From positions 3,038,001 to 3,102,000 of the forward strand of contig NZ_CP071872.1 in assembly GCF_022647665.1 (NCBI RefSeq): a stretch of 64,000 bases of DNA. Direction: 5' to 3'. Each line of letters begins with the position of its first letter. Position 1 is the first letter of the stretch. The stretch is from Streptomyces formicae (GTDB lineage Bacteria > Actinomycetota > Actinomycetes > Streptomycetales > Streptomycetaceae). The notes below the pieces were generated by a model. It worked only from the letters and a program-made list of their open reading frames with translations, was not told the origin of the DNA and did no database searches. The translations under genes and the position numbers were made by a program. Shown here in pieces: positions 1 to 8,285 of the stretch.

Positions 1-1904
1 CGGATCGCCGACGCCTTGAACTCCGCCGTCCCCGCGATCGGGCAGTTCGCCTCGATCGTCAGCGCATTGGTGTCCACCTCGTCGGGAAAGTGCATCGTCA
101 TGAAGGCGAGCCCGGGCCGCAGCCCGGTGTCCACCCACACCGGCGCCGTCACCGACCCGCGCCGCGACACCACCCGGACCTGCTCGCCCACGACGACGCC
201 GTACCGCTCCGCGTCCTCCGGGCACAGCTCCACGTACTCCCCGCGCCGCAGCGGCGAGGCGAAACTCCCGCTCTGCACCCCGGTGTTGTACGAGTCGAGC
301 CGCCGGCCCGTCGTCAGCCGGATCGGGAACTCCTCGTCGGTCAGGTCCACCGGCGGATCGTGCTCGACGAGCCCGAACGGCGCGCGCCGCCCCCGCGCCG
401 CCTCGTCCCTCTCCCACAGCCGCGCGTGCAGGAAGCTCGACGGCAGCCGCTCCAGGTCGGGGCAGGGCCACTGCAGCCCCTGGTGCTCCTCCAGCCGGTC
501 GTACGTCATCCCGAAGTGGTCGGGGGACAGGGCCCGCAGCTCGTTCCAGACGGCCTCGGCCCCGTCGAACTTCCAGTCGTGGCCGAGCCGCCCCGCCACG
601 TCGCACAGGATGTCGATGTCCTCGCGCGCCTCACCGGGCGGGGTGACCGCGGCCCGTACCCGCTGCACCCGCCGCTCGCTGTTGGTGGTCGTGCCGTCGG
701 TCTCCGCCCACGCGGCGGTCGCCGGCAGCACGACGTCCGCCATCTCCGCCGTCCTGGTCAGGAAGATGTCCTGGACGACGAGATGGTCGAGGGCGGCGAG
801 GCGGCGCATCGCCTGCTCGCTGTCGGCCTCCGACTGGGCGGGGTTCTCGCCGATGCAGTAGACGGCCCGCAGCTCGCCCGCCTCCATCGCCTCGAACATC
901 TCGGTGAGCGTCATCCCGTACCGCGGCTGGATCACCGCGTCCCAGGCGGTCTCGAACTTCGCCCGGTGCCCCGGGTCGAGGATGTCCTGGAAGCCGGGCA
1001 GCCGGTTGGGGATGGCACCCATGTCACCGCCGCCCTGCACGTTGTTCTGGCCGCGCAGCGGCTGCACCCCGGAGCCGAAGCGGCCCACGTGCCCCGTGAG
1101 CAGGGACAGGTTGATGAGCGCGCGGACGTTGTCGGTGCCGTTGTGGTGCTCGGTGATGCCCAGCGTCCAGCACAGCTGGGCCCGTTCGGCGCGGGCGTAG
1201 GCGTGGGCGAGGTCGCGGATCGCCGCGGCCGGTACACCGGTGACCTTCTGGGCGGCGGTGAGCGTCCAGGGCTCGACGAGCGCCGCGTACTCCTCGAAGC
1301 CGCTCGTGGCGCGCTCCACGAAGGCGTGGTTGACCAGCCCCGCGTGGATGATCTCGCGGCCGACGGCATGGGCGAGGGGGATGTCGGTGCCGACGTTGAG
1401 GCCGAGCCAGCTCTCGGCCCACTCGGCGGTGGAGGTGCGGCGCGGGTCGACGGCGTACATCCGCGCCCCGCCCCGTATCCCGCGCAGCACGTGCTGGAAG
1501 AAGATCGGGTGCGCGAAGCGGGCGTTGGAGCCCCACATCACGATCAGGTCGGTGTGCTCGACCTCCTCGTACGAGGACGTGCCGCCGCCGGAGCCGAAGA
1601 CGGCCGACAGGCCCGCGACGCTCGGCGCGTGGCAGGTGCGGTTGCACGAGTCGACGTTGTTGGTGCCCATCACGACGCGCGTGAACTTCTGCGCCACGTA
1701 GTTCATCTCGTTCGTGGCGCGGGCGCAGGAGAGCATTGCGAAGGCGTCGGGCCCGTGGTCCTCGCGCGCCCGGCGGAAACCCTCCCCGGCGCGGTCCAGG
1801 GCCTCGTCCCAGCTTGCCCTGCGCAGGGGCCCGCCCTTGCCGTCCCGTACGAGCGGATGGGTGAGGCGGGTGTAGTTCTGCTTCGTCCGGTCTCGCTTCC
1901 TCAC
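1..1904 (-). CDS. Formate-dehydrogenase-like molybdopterin oxidoreductase, 3' end outside window
   Basis: The minus-strand frame is open for all 634 visible residues and continues beyond base 1. It aligns by eye with the catalytic subunit of FdhF-type formate dehydrogenases: a TNNVDSCNRTCHAPSVAGL segment around residues 81-99 places Cys91 where FdhF has its active-site Sec/Cys, followed by LRGQNNVQGGGDMG near residue 270 and the MGD-binding regions. Expected role is oxidation of formate to CO2. The GTG start at 1904 overlaps the stop of the upstream panE-like gene by four bases, so the two are translationally coupled. Oddity: the protein begins where the family normally already has passed its N-terminal 4Fe-4S domain (four Cys and a Lys in the first 45 residues of E. 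coli FdhF). Nothing Cys-rich is visible in this frame just upstream. Family call is firm; formate as substrate is inference. Confidence 0.88.
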   Translation of the reverse strand, partial: MRKRDRTKQNYTRLTHPLVRDGKGGPLRRASWDEALDRAGEGFRRAREDHGPDAFAMLSCARATNEMNYVAQKFTRVVMGTNNVDSCNRTCHAPSVAGLSAVFGSGGGTSSYEEVEHTDLIVMWGSNARFAHPIFFQHVLRGIRGGARMYAVDPRRTSTAEWAESWLGLNVGTDIPLAHAVGREIIHAGLVNHAFVERATSGFEEYAALVEPWTLTAAQKVTGVPAAAIRDLAHAYARAERAQLCWTLGITEHHNGTDNVRALINLSLLTGHVGRFGSGVQPLRGQNNVQGGGDMGAIPNRLPGFQDILDPGHRAKFETAWDAVIQPRYGMTLTEMFEAMEAGELRAVYCIGENPAQSEADSEQAMRRLAALDHLVVQDIFLTRTAEMADVVLPATAAWAETDGTTTNSERRVQRVRAAVTPPGEAREDIDILCDVAGRLGHDWKFDGAEAVWNELRALSPDHFGMTYDRLEEHQGLQWPCPDLERLPSSFLHARLWERDEAARGRRAPFGLVEHDPPVDLTDEEFPIRLTTGRRLDSYNTGVQSGSFASPLRRGEYVELCPEDAERYGVVVGEQVRVVSRRGSVTAPVWVDTGLRPGLAFMTMHFPDEVDTNALTIEANCPIAGTAEFKASAI

Positions 1905-2872
1905 GCTGCGCTCCTCGTCGCCAGCAGATCCGAAATGGCTGCCACCGTGCGGAGCGTGGGCACCGGCACCCCGGTGATCCCCGCGAGCTCCACCACGGCG
2001 GCGAGCAGTACGTCGAGCTCCAGGGGCTTGCCCTTCTCCAGGTCCTGGAGCGTGGAGGTGCGGTGGTCGCCCACCCGCTCGGCCCCGGCGAGGCGTCGCT
2101 CGACGGAGATGGCGGGGCGGCAGCCGAGCGCCGCGGCGACCCGCAGGGTCTCGGTCATCATCAGTTCGATGACGTCGCGGGTGGTGCGGTGCCGGCACAT
2201 CTCGCGCATCGTCGCCCGGGTCAGCGCGCTGATCGGGTTGAAGGAGATGTTGCCGAGCAGCTTGATCCAGATGTCGTCGCGGAGTTCGGGCTCGACGGGG
2301 CACTTCAGGCCCCCGGCCCGCATGGCCTCGCTGAACTCCGTGCAGCGCGCGGACATGGAGCGGTCCGGCTCGCCGATCGAGAAGCGGGTGCCTTCGAGAT
2401 GGCGGACGACCCCGGGCCCTGCCAGCTCGGTCGCCGCGTAGACGACGCAGCCGACGGCCCGCTCGGGCGGCAGGACGGCGCTGACCGTGCCGCCGGGGTC
2501 GACGCTCTCGATGCGCTGTCCGTCGTAGGGGCCGCCGTGCCGGTGGAAGTACCACCAGGGGATGCCGTTCTGGGCGGCGATGATCGTGGTGTGGTCCTTG
2601 AGGAGCGGCTCGACGAGCGGCCCGCACGCCGCGTACGAGTTGGCCTTCAGGCCGAGGAAGACGTGGTCGACCGGGCCGACGTCGGCCGGCCGGTCGGTGG
2701 CGTGGACGCGCGCGGTGAAGTCGCCGCGCGGGCTGAGCACCCGGACGCCGTGCTGCCTCATGGCCGCCAGATGGGGGCCGCGGGCGATGAGATGGACATC
2801 GGCGCCGGCGCGGTCGAGCGCGGCTCCGACGTAGGCGCCGATCGCTCCGGCGCCGACGACTGCGACTTTCAC
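1901..2872 (-). CDS. Ketopantoate reductase (ApbA/PanE)-like dehydrogenase
   Basis: A 323-residue protein starting VKVAVVGAGAIGAYVGAAL, a Rossmann nucleotide-binding loop (GxGxxG) at the very N-terminus, followed by AQNGIPWWYF and, near residue 180, KLLGNISFNPISALTRAT, both typical of the ApbA/PanE family that reduces 2-ketopantoate or similar 2-keto acids with NADPH. The GTG at 2872 is preferred because GGAGAG sits about 8 bases upstream and the family starts exactly at this beta strand; an upstream in-frame start at 2971 would add about 33 unrelated residues. Its stop overlaps the start of the formate-dehydrogenase-like gene, so it is the first gene of that operon. The substrate is not evident: paralogs outside pantothenate operons often act on other 2-keto acids. 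Confidence 0.85.
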   Translation of the reverse strand: MKVAVVGAGAIGAYVGAALDRAGADVHLIARGPHLAAMRQHGVRVLSPRGDFTARVHATDRPADVGPVDHVFLGLKANSYAACGPLVEPLLKDHTTIIAAQNGIPWWYFHRHGGPYDGQRIESVDPGGTVSAVLPPERAVGCVVYAATELAGPGVVRHLEGTRFSIGEPDRSMSARCTEFSEAMRAGGLKCPVEPELRDDIWIKLLGNISFNPISALTRATMREMCRHRTTRDVIELMMTETLRVAAALGCRPAISVERRLAGAERVGDHRTSTLQDLEKGKPLELDVLLAAVVELAGITGVPVPTLRTVAAISDLLATRSAA

Positions 2873-2927
2873 GTGGGGCTCTCCGTTCGGTCGAGGGAAC
2901 CGATAAACGGGGCTGAACGGGCTGAAC

Positions 2928-2951
2928 CTGTCGACGATATATTGTCTACAG
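2928..2951. promoter_or_regulatory. Candidate GntR-family operator upstream of the panE-like/fdh pair
   Basis: Imperfect inverted repeat CTGTCGAC-N8-GTCTACAG (one arm mismatch) in the divergent spacer between the panE-like gene and the glyoxalase-fold gene. Read on the minus strand it contains ACTGTAGAC (2944-2952), identical over nine bases to a site just before the GntR gene (4584-4592). Its other arm, GTCGACGA, also occurs in the oxalate promoter palindrome at 36027-36050. Assignment to the nearby GntR protein is inference. Confidence 0.5.
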
Positions 2952-3069
2952 TATGGATTTGCCGCCGACAAGGCGTATGGCAGCGTGGAGAGCGAGAGCG
3001 CCTCGACAGCCCGCCGGCAGCGCGTCAGGGACCGCCGGCGACCAGCCGACCGACCGACAGGAGCCCGTG

Positions 3070-3447
3070 ATGGCCGGCGAGATCTCCTTCTTCGAACTGG
3101 GTGTGGCCGACGCGCAGAAGGCCCGCACCTTCTACGGCGGACTCTTCGGCTGGACCTTCGAACCCGTCCCGCCGGGCAGCGGATTCGCGATCACCACCCC
3201 GACCGTCCCCGGCGGAGTCCACGGCGCCGACGCCGAGGCGAGCCCGTACCTCTTCTTCAAGGTCGACGACCTCGACGCCGCTCTCGCCCGGGTCGTCGCC
3301 CTCGGCGGCGCGGTCGAGCCGGGGCCCGGCGGCGCCGACGAGGACCCCGGCACCGTCGCACGCTTCGGGCGCTTCCGCTTCTGCCGCGACGACCAGGGCT
3401 CGCCCTTCGGTCTCCACCAGCCGCCGGCCACCGGACCTGACGGATGA
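3070..3447 (+). CDS. VOC/glyoxalase-fold protein
   Basis: A 125-residue single-unit vicinal-oxygen-chelate protein: MAGEISFFELGVADAQKAR at the start, FYGGLFGW about residue 20, then VDDLDAALARVVALGG and FRFCRDDQGSPFGLHQP at the end, the pattern of glyoxalase/bleomycin-resistance/dioxygenase-like proteins. ATG 3070 follows GACAGGAG by a few bases. Family members act as isomerases, lyases, dioxygenases or binding proteins; the substrate here cannot be read. It diverges from the panE-like gene across the candidate operator at 2928-2951, so shared control is possible. Confidence 0.8.
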   Translation: MAGEISFFELGVADAQKARTFYGGLFGWTFEPVPPGSGFAITTPTVPGGVHGADAEASPYLFFKVDDLDAALARVVALGGAVEPGPGGADEDPGTVARFGRFRFCRDDQGSPFGLHQPPATGPDG

Positions 3448-3608
3448 GGACGCAGGGTGAGGGCGCAGGGGAGGTCACGGATGAGGTCACAGGTGAGGAG
3501 TCTCCAAGAGGGAGAGGTGATTCCTGTCGGTTCACATGCCCTCGTACCGATGGGTCGCTGACGAGACTGGAAGGCTCCTGACGTCGAACGCTATGGGGGT
3601 CCCCGGGT

Positions 3609-4565
3609 ATGACCGGCACACGTACCGGCACACGCATCACCGCGCTCGGGCACTACCAGCCCGCCAGGGTGCTCACCAACGACGACCTGGCGGCCGTGGT
3701 CGACACCAGCGACGAGTGGATCACCAGCCGCGTCGGCATCAGGACCCGGCACATCGCGGGCCCCGACGAGCCGGTGGACGAGCTGGCCGCCCACGCCGCC
3801 GCGAAGGCCCTCGCCGCAGCCGGACTCGCGCCCGCCGACATCGACCTCGTCATGGTCGCCACCTCCACCGCGACGGACCGCTCCCCGAACACGGCCGCAC
3901 GCGTCGCCGCCCGGCTCGGCATGGCCTCGCCCGCGACCATGGACCTCAACGTCGTCTGCGCCGGCTTCACCCACGCCCTCGCCACCGCCGACCACGCCGT
4001 GCGCGCCGGGTCCGCCGTGCGCGCCCTGGTGATCGGCGCCGACAAGATGTCCGACGTCACCGACTGGACCGACCGCACCACCTGCGTCCTCGTCGGGGAC
4101 GGGGCGGGCGCCGCCGTCGTGGAGGCATGCGAGGAGCAGGACTCGGGCATCGGCCCGGTGCTGTGGGGATCGGTCCCGCAGATGGGTCACGCGGTACGGA
4201 TCGAGGGGACGCCGCCGCGTTTCGCCCAGGAGGGCCAGAGCGTCTACCGCTGGGCCGCCACACAGCTTCCGCCGATCGCCCGGGCGGTGTGCGAACGGGC
4301 CGGGTTCGCGCCCGAGGAGCTCGCGGCCGTCGTCCTGCACCAGGCGAACCTGCGGATCATCGAGCCCCTCGCCGAGCGCATCGGCGCGGTCAACGCGGTG
4401 GTGGCCCGCGATGTCGTCGAGTCCGGCAACACGTCCGCCGCCTCGATCCCGATGGCCCTGGCCAAACTGGTGGAGCGCGGCGAGGTCGCCTCCGGCGCAC
4501 CGGCACTGCTCTTCGGCTTCGGCGGCAATCTCTCGTACGCCGGTCAGGTGGTTCACTGCCCCTGA
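3609..4565 (+). CDS. FabH-like beta-ketoacyl-ACP synthase III
   Basis: A 318-residue thiolase-fold enzyme with the FabH landmarks: TSDEWITSRVGIRTRHIA near residue 32, the catalytic Cys in NVVCAGF near residue 117, His in VLHQANLRIIEPLAERI near residue 243, and Asn in ESGNTSAASIP near residue 275, ending with a GFGGNLSYAGQVV strand. Such enzymes condense an acyl-CoA starter with malonyl-ACP or transfer acyl groups. ATG 3609 is chosen because homologous sequence starts within a few residues of it. It stands alone, without acyl carrier protein or other fatty-acid genes, so a housekeeping fab role is unlikely; an acyltransferase or accessory role is possible. The GntR gene follows after 54 bases. 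Confidence 0.85.
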   Translation: MTGTRTGTRITALGHYQPARVLTNDDLAAVVDTSDEWITSRVGIRTRHIAGPDEPVDELAAHAAAKALAAAGLAPADIDLVMVATSTATDRSPNTAARVAARLGMASPATMDLNVVCAGFTHALATADHAVRAGSAVRALVIGADKMSDVTDWTDRTTCVLVGDGAGAAVVEACEEQDSGIGPVLWGSVPQMGHAVRIEGTPPRFAQEGQSVYRWAATQLPPIARAVCERAGFAPEELAAVVLHQANLRIIEPLAERIGAVNAVVARDVVESGNTSAASIPMALAKLVERGEVASGAPALLFGFGGNLSYAGQVVHCP

Positions 4566-4583
4566 GGGGATTGTGCTCGGTAG

Positions 4584-4610
4584 ACTGTAGACGATAGCCA
4601 ATCGTTCAGA
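4584..4610. promoter_or_regulatory. Candidate autoregulatory GntR operator
   Basis: ACTGTAGAC followed by GATAGCCAATCGTTCAGA, ending ten bases before the GntR start codon at 4620. ACTGTAGAC is repeated exactly, in the opposite orientation, at 2944-2952. An inner inverted repeat ACGAT-N5-ATCGT is visible. Position over the likely promoter of the regulator gene fits autoregulation. Confidence 0.5.
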
Positions 4611-4619
4611 GGGGGCGCG

Positions 4620-5294
4620 ATGTTGTCCGCAGGGCTGCCGCAAGGATCCGTGCCCAGGCTGGAACGCCCGGGACCGTTGCGCGAGCGCGTGTACGAGGCG
4701 CTGCTCGAGCTCATCACCACCCGGGCGCTGCGGCCCGGCCAGCATCTGGTCGAGAGCGAGCTGGCGGGCCACCTCGGAGTCTCGCGCCAGCCCGTGCGCG
4801 AAGCGTTGCAGCGGCTGAACACCGAGGGCTGGGTCGACCTGCGCCCCGCCCAGGGCGCGTTCGTCCACGAGCCGACCGAGGAGGAGGCCGACCAGCTCCT
4901 CTCGGTCCGTACGCTCCTGGAGGCCGAGGCCGCCCGGCTGGCCGCGGCGAACTCCGGCTCGGCCGGCATCACGGCGCTCGAAGAGCTCTGCGCGCAGGGC
5001 GAGCAGGCCGTCGCCGACGACGACGTCGACCGCGCGGTCGCCACCAACGCCGCCTTCCACGCCAAGGTGATGGAGCTCGCCGGCAATCTCGTCCTGGCCG
5101 AACTGGCCGGTCAGGTCGACCGGCGGGTGCGCTGGTACTACACGCCGGTCGCCCGGCAGCGCGGGAAGCAGTCGTGGATCGAGCACCGCCAGTTGATCGC
5201 GGCGATCTCGGCCCGGGACGAGCAGCAGGCGACGCAGATCATGCGCGCGCACACCGAGCACACGCGCAGGACCTATCACCAGCGCGAGAGCTGA
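4620..5294 (+). CDS. FadR-subfamily GntR transcriptional regulator
   Basis: A 224-residue regulator. Residues about 17-85 form the GntR winged helix (LRERVYEALLELITTRALRPG, then HLGVSRQPVREALQRLNTEGW), and residues about 95-218 form the all-helical FCD ligand domain with the expected metal/ligand His and Asp positions (NAAFHAKVMELAGN, then IEHRQLIAAI). FCD-type regulators usually respond to small organic acids and repress nearby catabolic genes. ATG 4620 follows a GAGGGGG stretch. Candidate operators lie before its own gene, before the panE-like/fdh pair, and in the oxalate divergent promoter, which makes an oxalate/formate-related effector plausible but unproven. Confidence 0.9.
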   Translation: MLSAGLPQGSVPRLERPGPLRERVYEALLELITTRALRPGQHLVESELAGHLGVSRQPVREALQRLNTEGWVDLRPAQGAFVHEPTEEEADQLLSVRTLLEAEAARLAAANSGSAGITALEELCAQGEQAVADDDVDRAVATNAAFHAKVMELAGNLVLAELAGQVDRRVRWYYTPVARQRGKQSWIEHRQLIAAISARDEQQATQIMRAHTEHTRRTYHQRES

Positions 5295-5307
5295 CCGAAG
5301 AAAGCTC

Positions 5308-5439
5308 CCCCCGGGCCGGAGGTGCGCCGGTCCCACCCCGGTCCTGTCCCGGCCCCGCGCCGCGAGCGGCCGGGCCGGAACGCGGGGTCCCGTCGCCCGG
5401 CGGCCGGCCGGGGCGAGCCCCCGGGCCGGAGGTGCGCCG
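5308..5439. repeat. Two 22-bp direct repeats spaced 110 bp apart
   Basis: The segment 5308-5329 (core CCCGGGCCGGAGGTGCGCCG) is repeated exactly at 5418-5439, between the GntR gene and the SpoIIE phosphatase gene. The copies start exactly 110 bases apart. They could mark a small duplication or a paired protein-binding site; no other feature is seen in this 173-base spacer. Confidence 0.6.
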
Positions 5440-5467
5440 CGGGCCACCCGGGGCGCATCCTTGCCTT

Positions 5468-8047
5468 GTGACCTGGTACGGCGCGGCCAGGCCCGGCCCG
5501 TCACGCCAGAGCGGGCCACAGCACAGGACGAGCGACAGCCCTGTCCGCAGCCCGGACGAGCTCGGCCTTGCGCTCGCCGAGGCCGCGGTCGAAGCGACCG
5601 GCGCGGTCGGCGGCTACGCCGGCGGGGTGTACCTGCGCTCGGAGACACAAGGGCTGCTGCGGCTCGCCGTGCTCGTCGGGCTCCCCGGCGACCTGATGCG
5701 CCCGTGGTGGCGGATGCACGTGAACCGGCCCTTCCCGGTCGCCGAGGCCTTCCGCTCCGGCCAGGGCATCCATCTCGCCGACGCCGAGGAGGCCATGAGC
5801 CGCTTCCCGCAGCTCATGGCCGGACTGCCGTTCCCGTTCGGCTCGATGTACACGCCGGTCACGGGCGGGCGGGAACGCTACGGAGTCGTCGCGGTGCTGC
5901 GCCCCGCCACCACCGGGCAGCCGGTCGGCCAGTCGGACCGCCGCAGACTCGACGAGGTGGCCAAGCGGCTCGGCACCACACTCGCCGGCATCGAGAGCGA
6001 CGGCACGCCCGTCCAGTGGAGCGACGAGCCCATCGTCGCCCGCGCCCCCGACAGCACCGGCCGCACCGCCCGCACCGGCCACTTCGAATGGGATCTCGGC
6101 AGCGGCACCCTGACCGTGGACGACGGCCTGTGCGACATCATCGGCGCCGACCCGGAACGCTTCCCCCGCACCATCGAGGCGCTCGCGGCGACCGTCGCAC
6201 CCGAGGACGTCTACCAGCTCTGGGCGGTCGCCCACGAGGCCGGCCCCAACGGCATGCCGGTCAGCCGCAGACTGCGGCTGCGGCGCGCCGACGGCACGGC
6301 GTCCCTGGTGGAGTTCACGGGCCGGAGCGTCCACGCACCGCCCGAGGGCGCCGGTGAGCCAGGCGCCGGCCCCTCCGGCCGCAGCCGGCTGACCGGCCTG
6401 CTCGTGGACCTCGGCGCCGGGGCCGCCGGCGGCGAAGCGGTCGACCGGCTGCCCGAAGGACTCTTCTCCCTCGACAGAGCCGGACGCATCACCTACCTCA
6501 ACCACAGCGCCCAGAACCTCCTCGGCGGCACCCGCGACGAACTGGCCGGGCGGGTCCTGTGGGAGGCCGTCCCCTGGCTCGACCGGCCCGCGTACGGGGA
6601 CTACTACCGCGCGGCGCTGCTGTCCGACGAGTCCCTCCAGTTCCAGGCCCGCCGCCCGGAGGGCGAGTGGGTGTCCGTCACCCTCTATCCCGGGCACCAC
6701 GGCCTGACCTGCCGGCTCTCGGTCCTGGAGCGGCCCACCTACGAGCCGGGGTCCATGAGCCACCCCGGCGCGGGCATCGGACAGTTCGCATCCCCCGCCG
6801 ACCGGGCCAGCGCGCTGTACCGCCCGGTCGCCCTGGCCATCGCCCTGACCGAGGCCGTCACCGCACGCCAGGTCTCCGCCGTCGTCACCGAGGAGCTGCT
6901 GCCCGCCTTCGGCGGCCGCCAGCTGGCCATCTACATCCTCCACGAGCGGCATCTCTACCTCGCCTGGGAGACCGGCTTCCCGACCGGCTTCCTCGAACCC
7001 TTCGACGGTGTCGGACTCGACGCCCGGCTGCCCGGCGTCGAAACCCTCACCACCGGCCGCCCGATCTTCTTCGAGTCCATGGAGCAACTCGCCGGCGCCT
7101 ACCCCGGCATCCCGCTCGACGCCTCCATCGGCGCCCGCGCCTTCCTCCCGCTCATCGCCTCCGGCCGCCCGGTCGGCTCCTGCATCCTCGGCTTCGACCA
7201 GCCCCGGGGCTTCGCCCCCGAGGAGCGCACCGTCCTCACCGCGCTCGCCGGACTCATCGCCCAGGCCCTTGCCCGCGCCCAGCGCTACGACACCGAGGCG
7301 GCCCTCGCACGCGGCCTCCAGGACGCCCTGCTGCCGCGCCGGCTCCCCGCACTGGAGAACGTGGAGACCGTCGCCCGCTATCTGCCGGGCACCCAGGGCA
7401 TGGACGTCGGCGGCGACTGGTACGACGTCATCGAGACCGGCAGCCGGATCGCCCTCGTGATCGGCGACGTCCAGGGCCACGGCGTCTCCGCCGCCGCCAC
7501 CATGGGCCAACTGCGCAGCGCCGTAAGGGCGTTCGCCCTCGCCGGACGGGAGCCCGACGAGGTGATCAGAGGCACCAACCGGCTGCTCATCGACCTCGAC
7601 CCCGGCCAGTTCGCCACCTGCTGCTACGTCCGCCTCGACCCGGCGACCGGCGCCGCCCAGGCCGTACGCGCCGGGCATCCGCAGCCGCTGCTGCGCAGGC
7701 CGGACGGCAGCACCGAGGCGCTCGACCTGCCCGGCGGCGTCGTCCTGGGGGTCGACGCGGACGAGAAGTACCCGGTCAGTGAGCTGACCGTCGAGCCGGG
7801 GGCGGTGCTCGCCCTGTTCACCGACGGGCTGATCGAACGGCCCGGCACCGACATCGACGAGGGCGTCGAGCGGCTGCGCACCACCCTGGCCCGGGCCGGC
7901 GGCACCACCATCGCCGACGCCGCCGACCGGCTCATCCGCGAGGCACGGCAGGTCGTCGACCGCCCCGACGACATCGCCCTGCTGCTCACCGCCCGCTGGG
8001 CCAGGACCGACACCGACCGGACCCTGGGCGGCCCGCCCCGCAACTGA
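5468..8047 (+). CDS. SpoIIE/PP2C-family phosphatase with GAF and PAS sensor domains
   Basis: An 859-residue multidomain signalling protein. From the N-terminus: a GAF-like region (about 35-170), a PAS-like region (about 195-300, HFEWDLGSGTLTVDDGLCDI), a second PAS (about 325-430, LFSLDRAGRITYLNHSAQNL), a second GAF (about 460-615), then a SpoIIE/PP2C phosphatase domain (about 630-850) with the metal-binding GGDWYD near 648, GDVQGHG near 665, DGLIE near 787 and DDIALL near 834. Such proteins typically dephosphorylate anti-anti-sigma factors. No HTH or RsbW-type kinase domain is present. GTG 5468 is used because sequence resembling the first domain begins soon after; an earlier in-frame start would overlap the GntR gene. 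The partner anti-sigma system is not in the window. Confidence 0.9.
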   Translation: MTWYGAARPGPSRQSGPQHRTSDSPVRSPDELGLALAEAAVEATGAVGGYAGGVYLRSETQGLLRLAVLVGLPGDLMRPWWRMHVNRPFPVAEAFRSGQGIHLADAEEAMSRFPQLMAGLPFPFGSMYTPVTGGRERYGVVAVLRPATTGQPVGQSDRRRLDEVAKRLGTTLAGIESDGTPVQWSDEPIVARAPDSTGRTARTGHFEWDLGSGTLTVDDGLCDIIGADPERFPRTIEALAATVAPEDVYQLWAVAHEAGPNGMPVSRRLRLRRADGTASLVEFTGRSVHAPPEGAGEPGAGPSGRSRLTGLLVDLGAGAAGGEAVDRLPEGLFSLDRAGRITYLNHSAQNLLGGTRDELAGRVLWEAVPWLDRPAYGDYYRAALLSDESLQFQARRPEGEWVSVTLYPGHHGLTCRLSVLERPTYEPGSMSHPGAGIGQFASPADRASALYRPVALAIALTEAVTARQVSAVVTEELLPAFGGRQLAIYILHERHLYLAWETGFPTGFLEPFDGVGLDARLPGVETLTTGRPIFFESMEQLAGAYPGIPLDASIGARAFLPLIASGRPVGSCILGFDQPRGFAPEERTVLTALAGLIAQALARAQRYDTEAALARGLQDALLPRRLPALENVETVARYLPGTQGMDVGGDWYDVIETGSRIALVIGDVQGHGVSAAATMGQLRSAVRAFALAGREPDEVIRGTNRLLIDLDPGQFATCCYVRLDPATGAAQAVRAGHPQPLLRRPDGSTEALDLPGGVVLGVDADEKYPVSELTVEPGAVLALFTDGLIERPGTDIDEGVERLRTTLARAGGTTIADAADRLIREARQVVDRPDDIALLLTARWARTDTDRTLGGPPRN

Positions 8048-8121
8048 CCGCATGCGCGGGGGTGGTGCGGCGCACGGTCAGCCGGCCCGGAACGCGTCGG
8101 CGTGCGCCCGCGCCCACTGGG

Positions 8122-8144
8122 CTTTGTCCTGGGGGTGGAAAAAG
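8122..8144. promoter_or_regulatory. Candidate ROK operator, copy 1
   Basis: Inverted repeat CTTTGTCC-N7-GGAAAAAG with one arm mismatch, upstream of the ROK regulator gene. The same architecture recurs at 15885-15907 upstream of the large secreted sugar-dehydrogenase/ThuA/DUF1080 gene. Spacer length is identical, and the ten bases CTTTGTCCTG are shared exactly. Binding by the ROK protein is inference. Confidence 0.55.
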
Positions 8145-8285
8145 TCGTGGTGGATTCCTGCTCAACTTCTTCCCCCTCCGGGCAAGCGCTGCTACGTTCC
8201 CCTCGAAAGCCCGACGGTGCAGGCCGGCCAGGAACGGCCGGGGGATCCCCATGCCGAAGGCCAGGGGAGGGGAGGGGAGGGGCGC

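Noticed and set aside
90..2441. 783-residue plus-strand open frame opposite the fdh/panE-like genes
   Set aside because: It is the antisense shadow of two recognisable minus-strand genes; its translation is Arg/Pro/His/Ala-rich without any family pattern.
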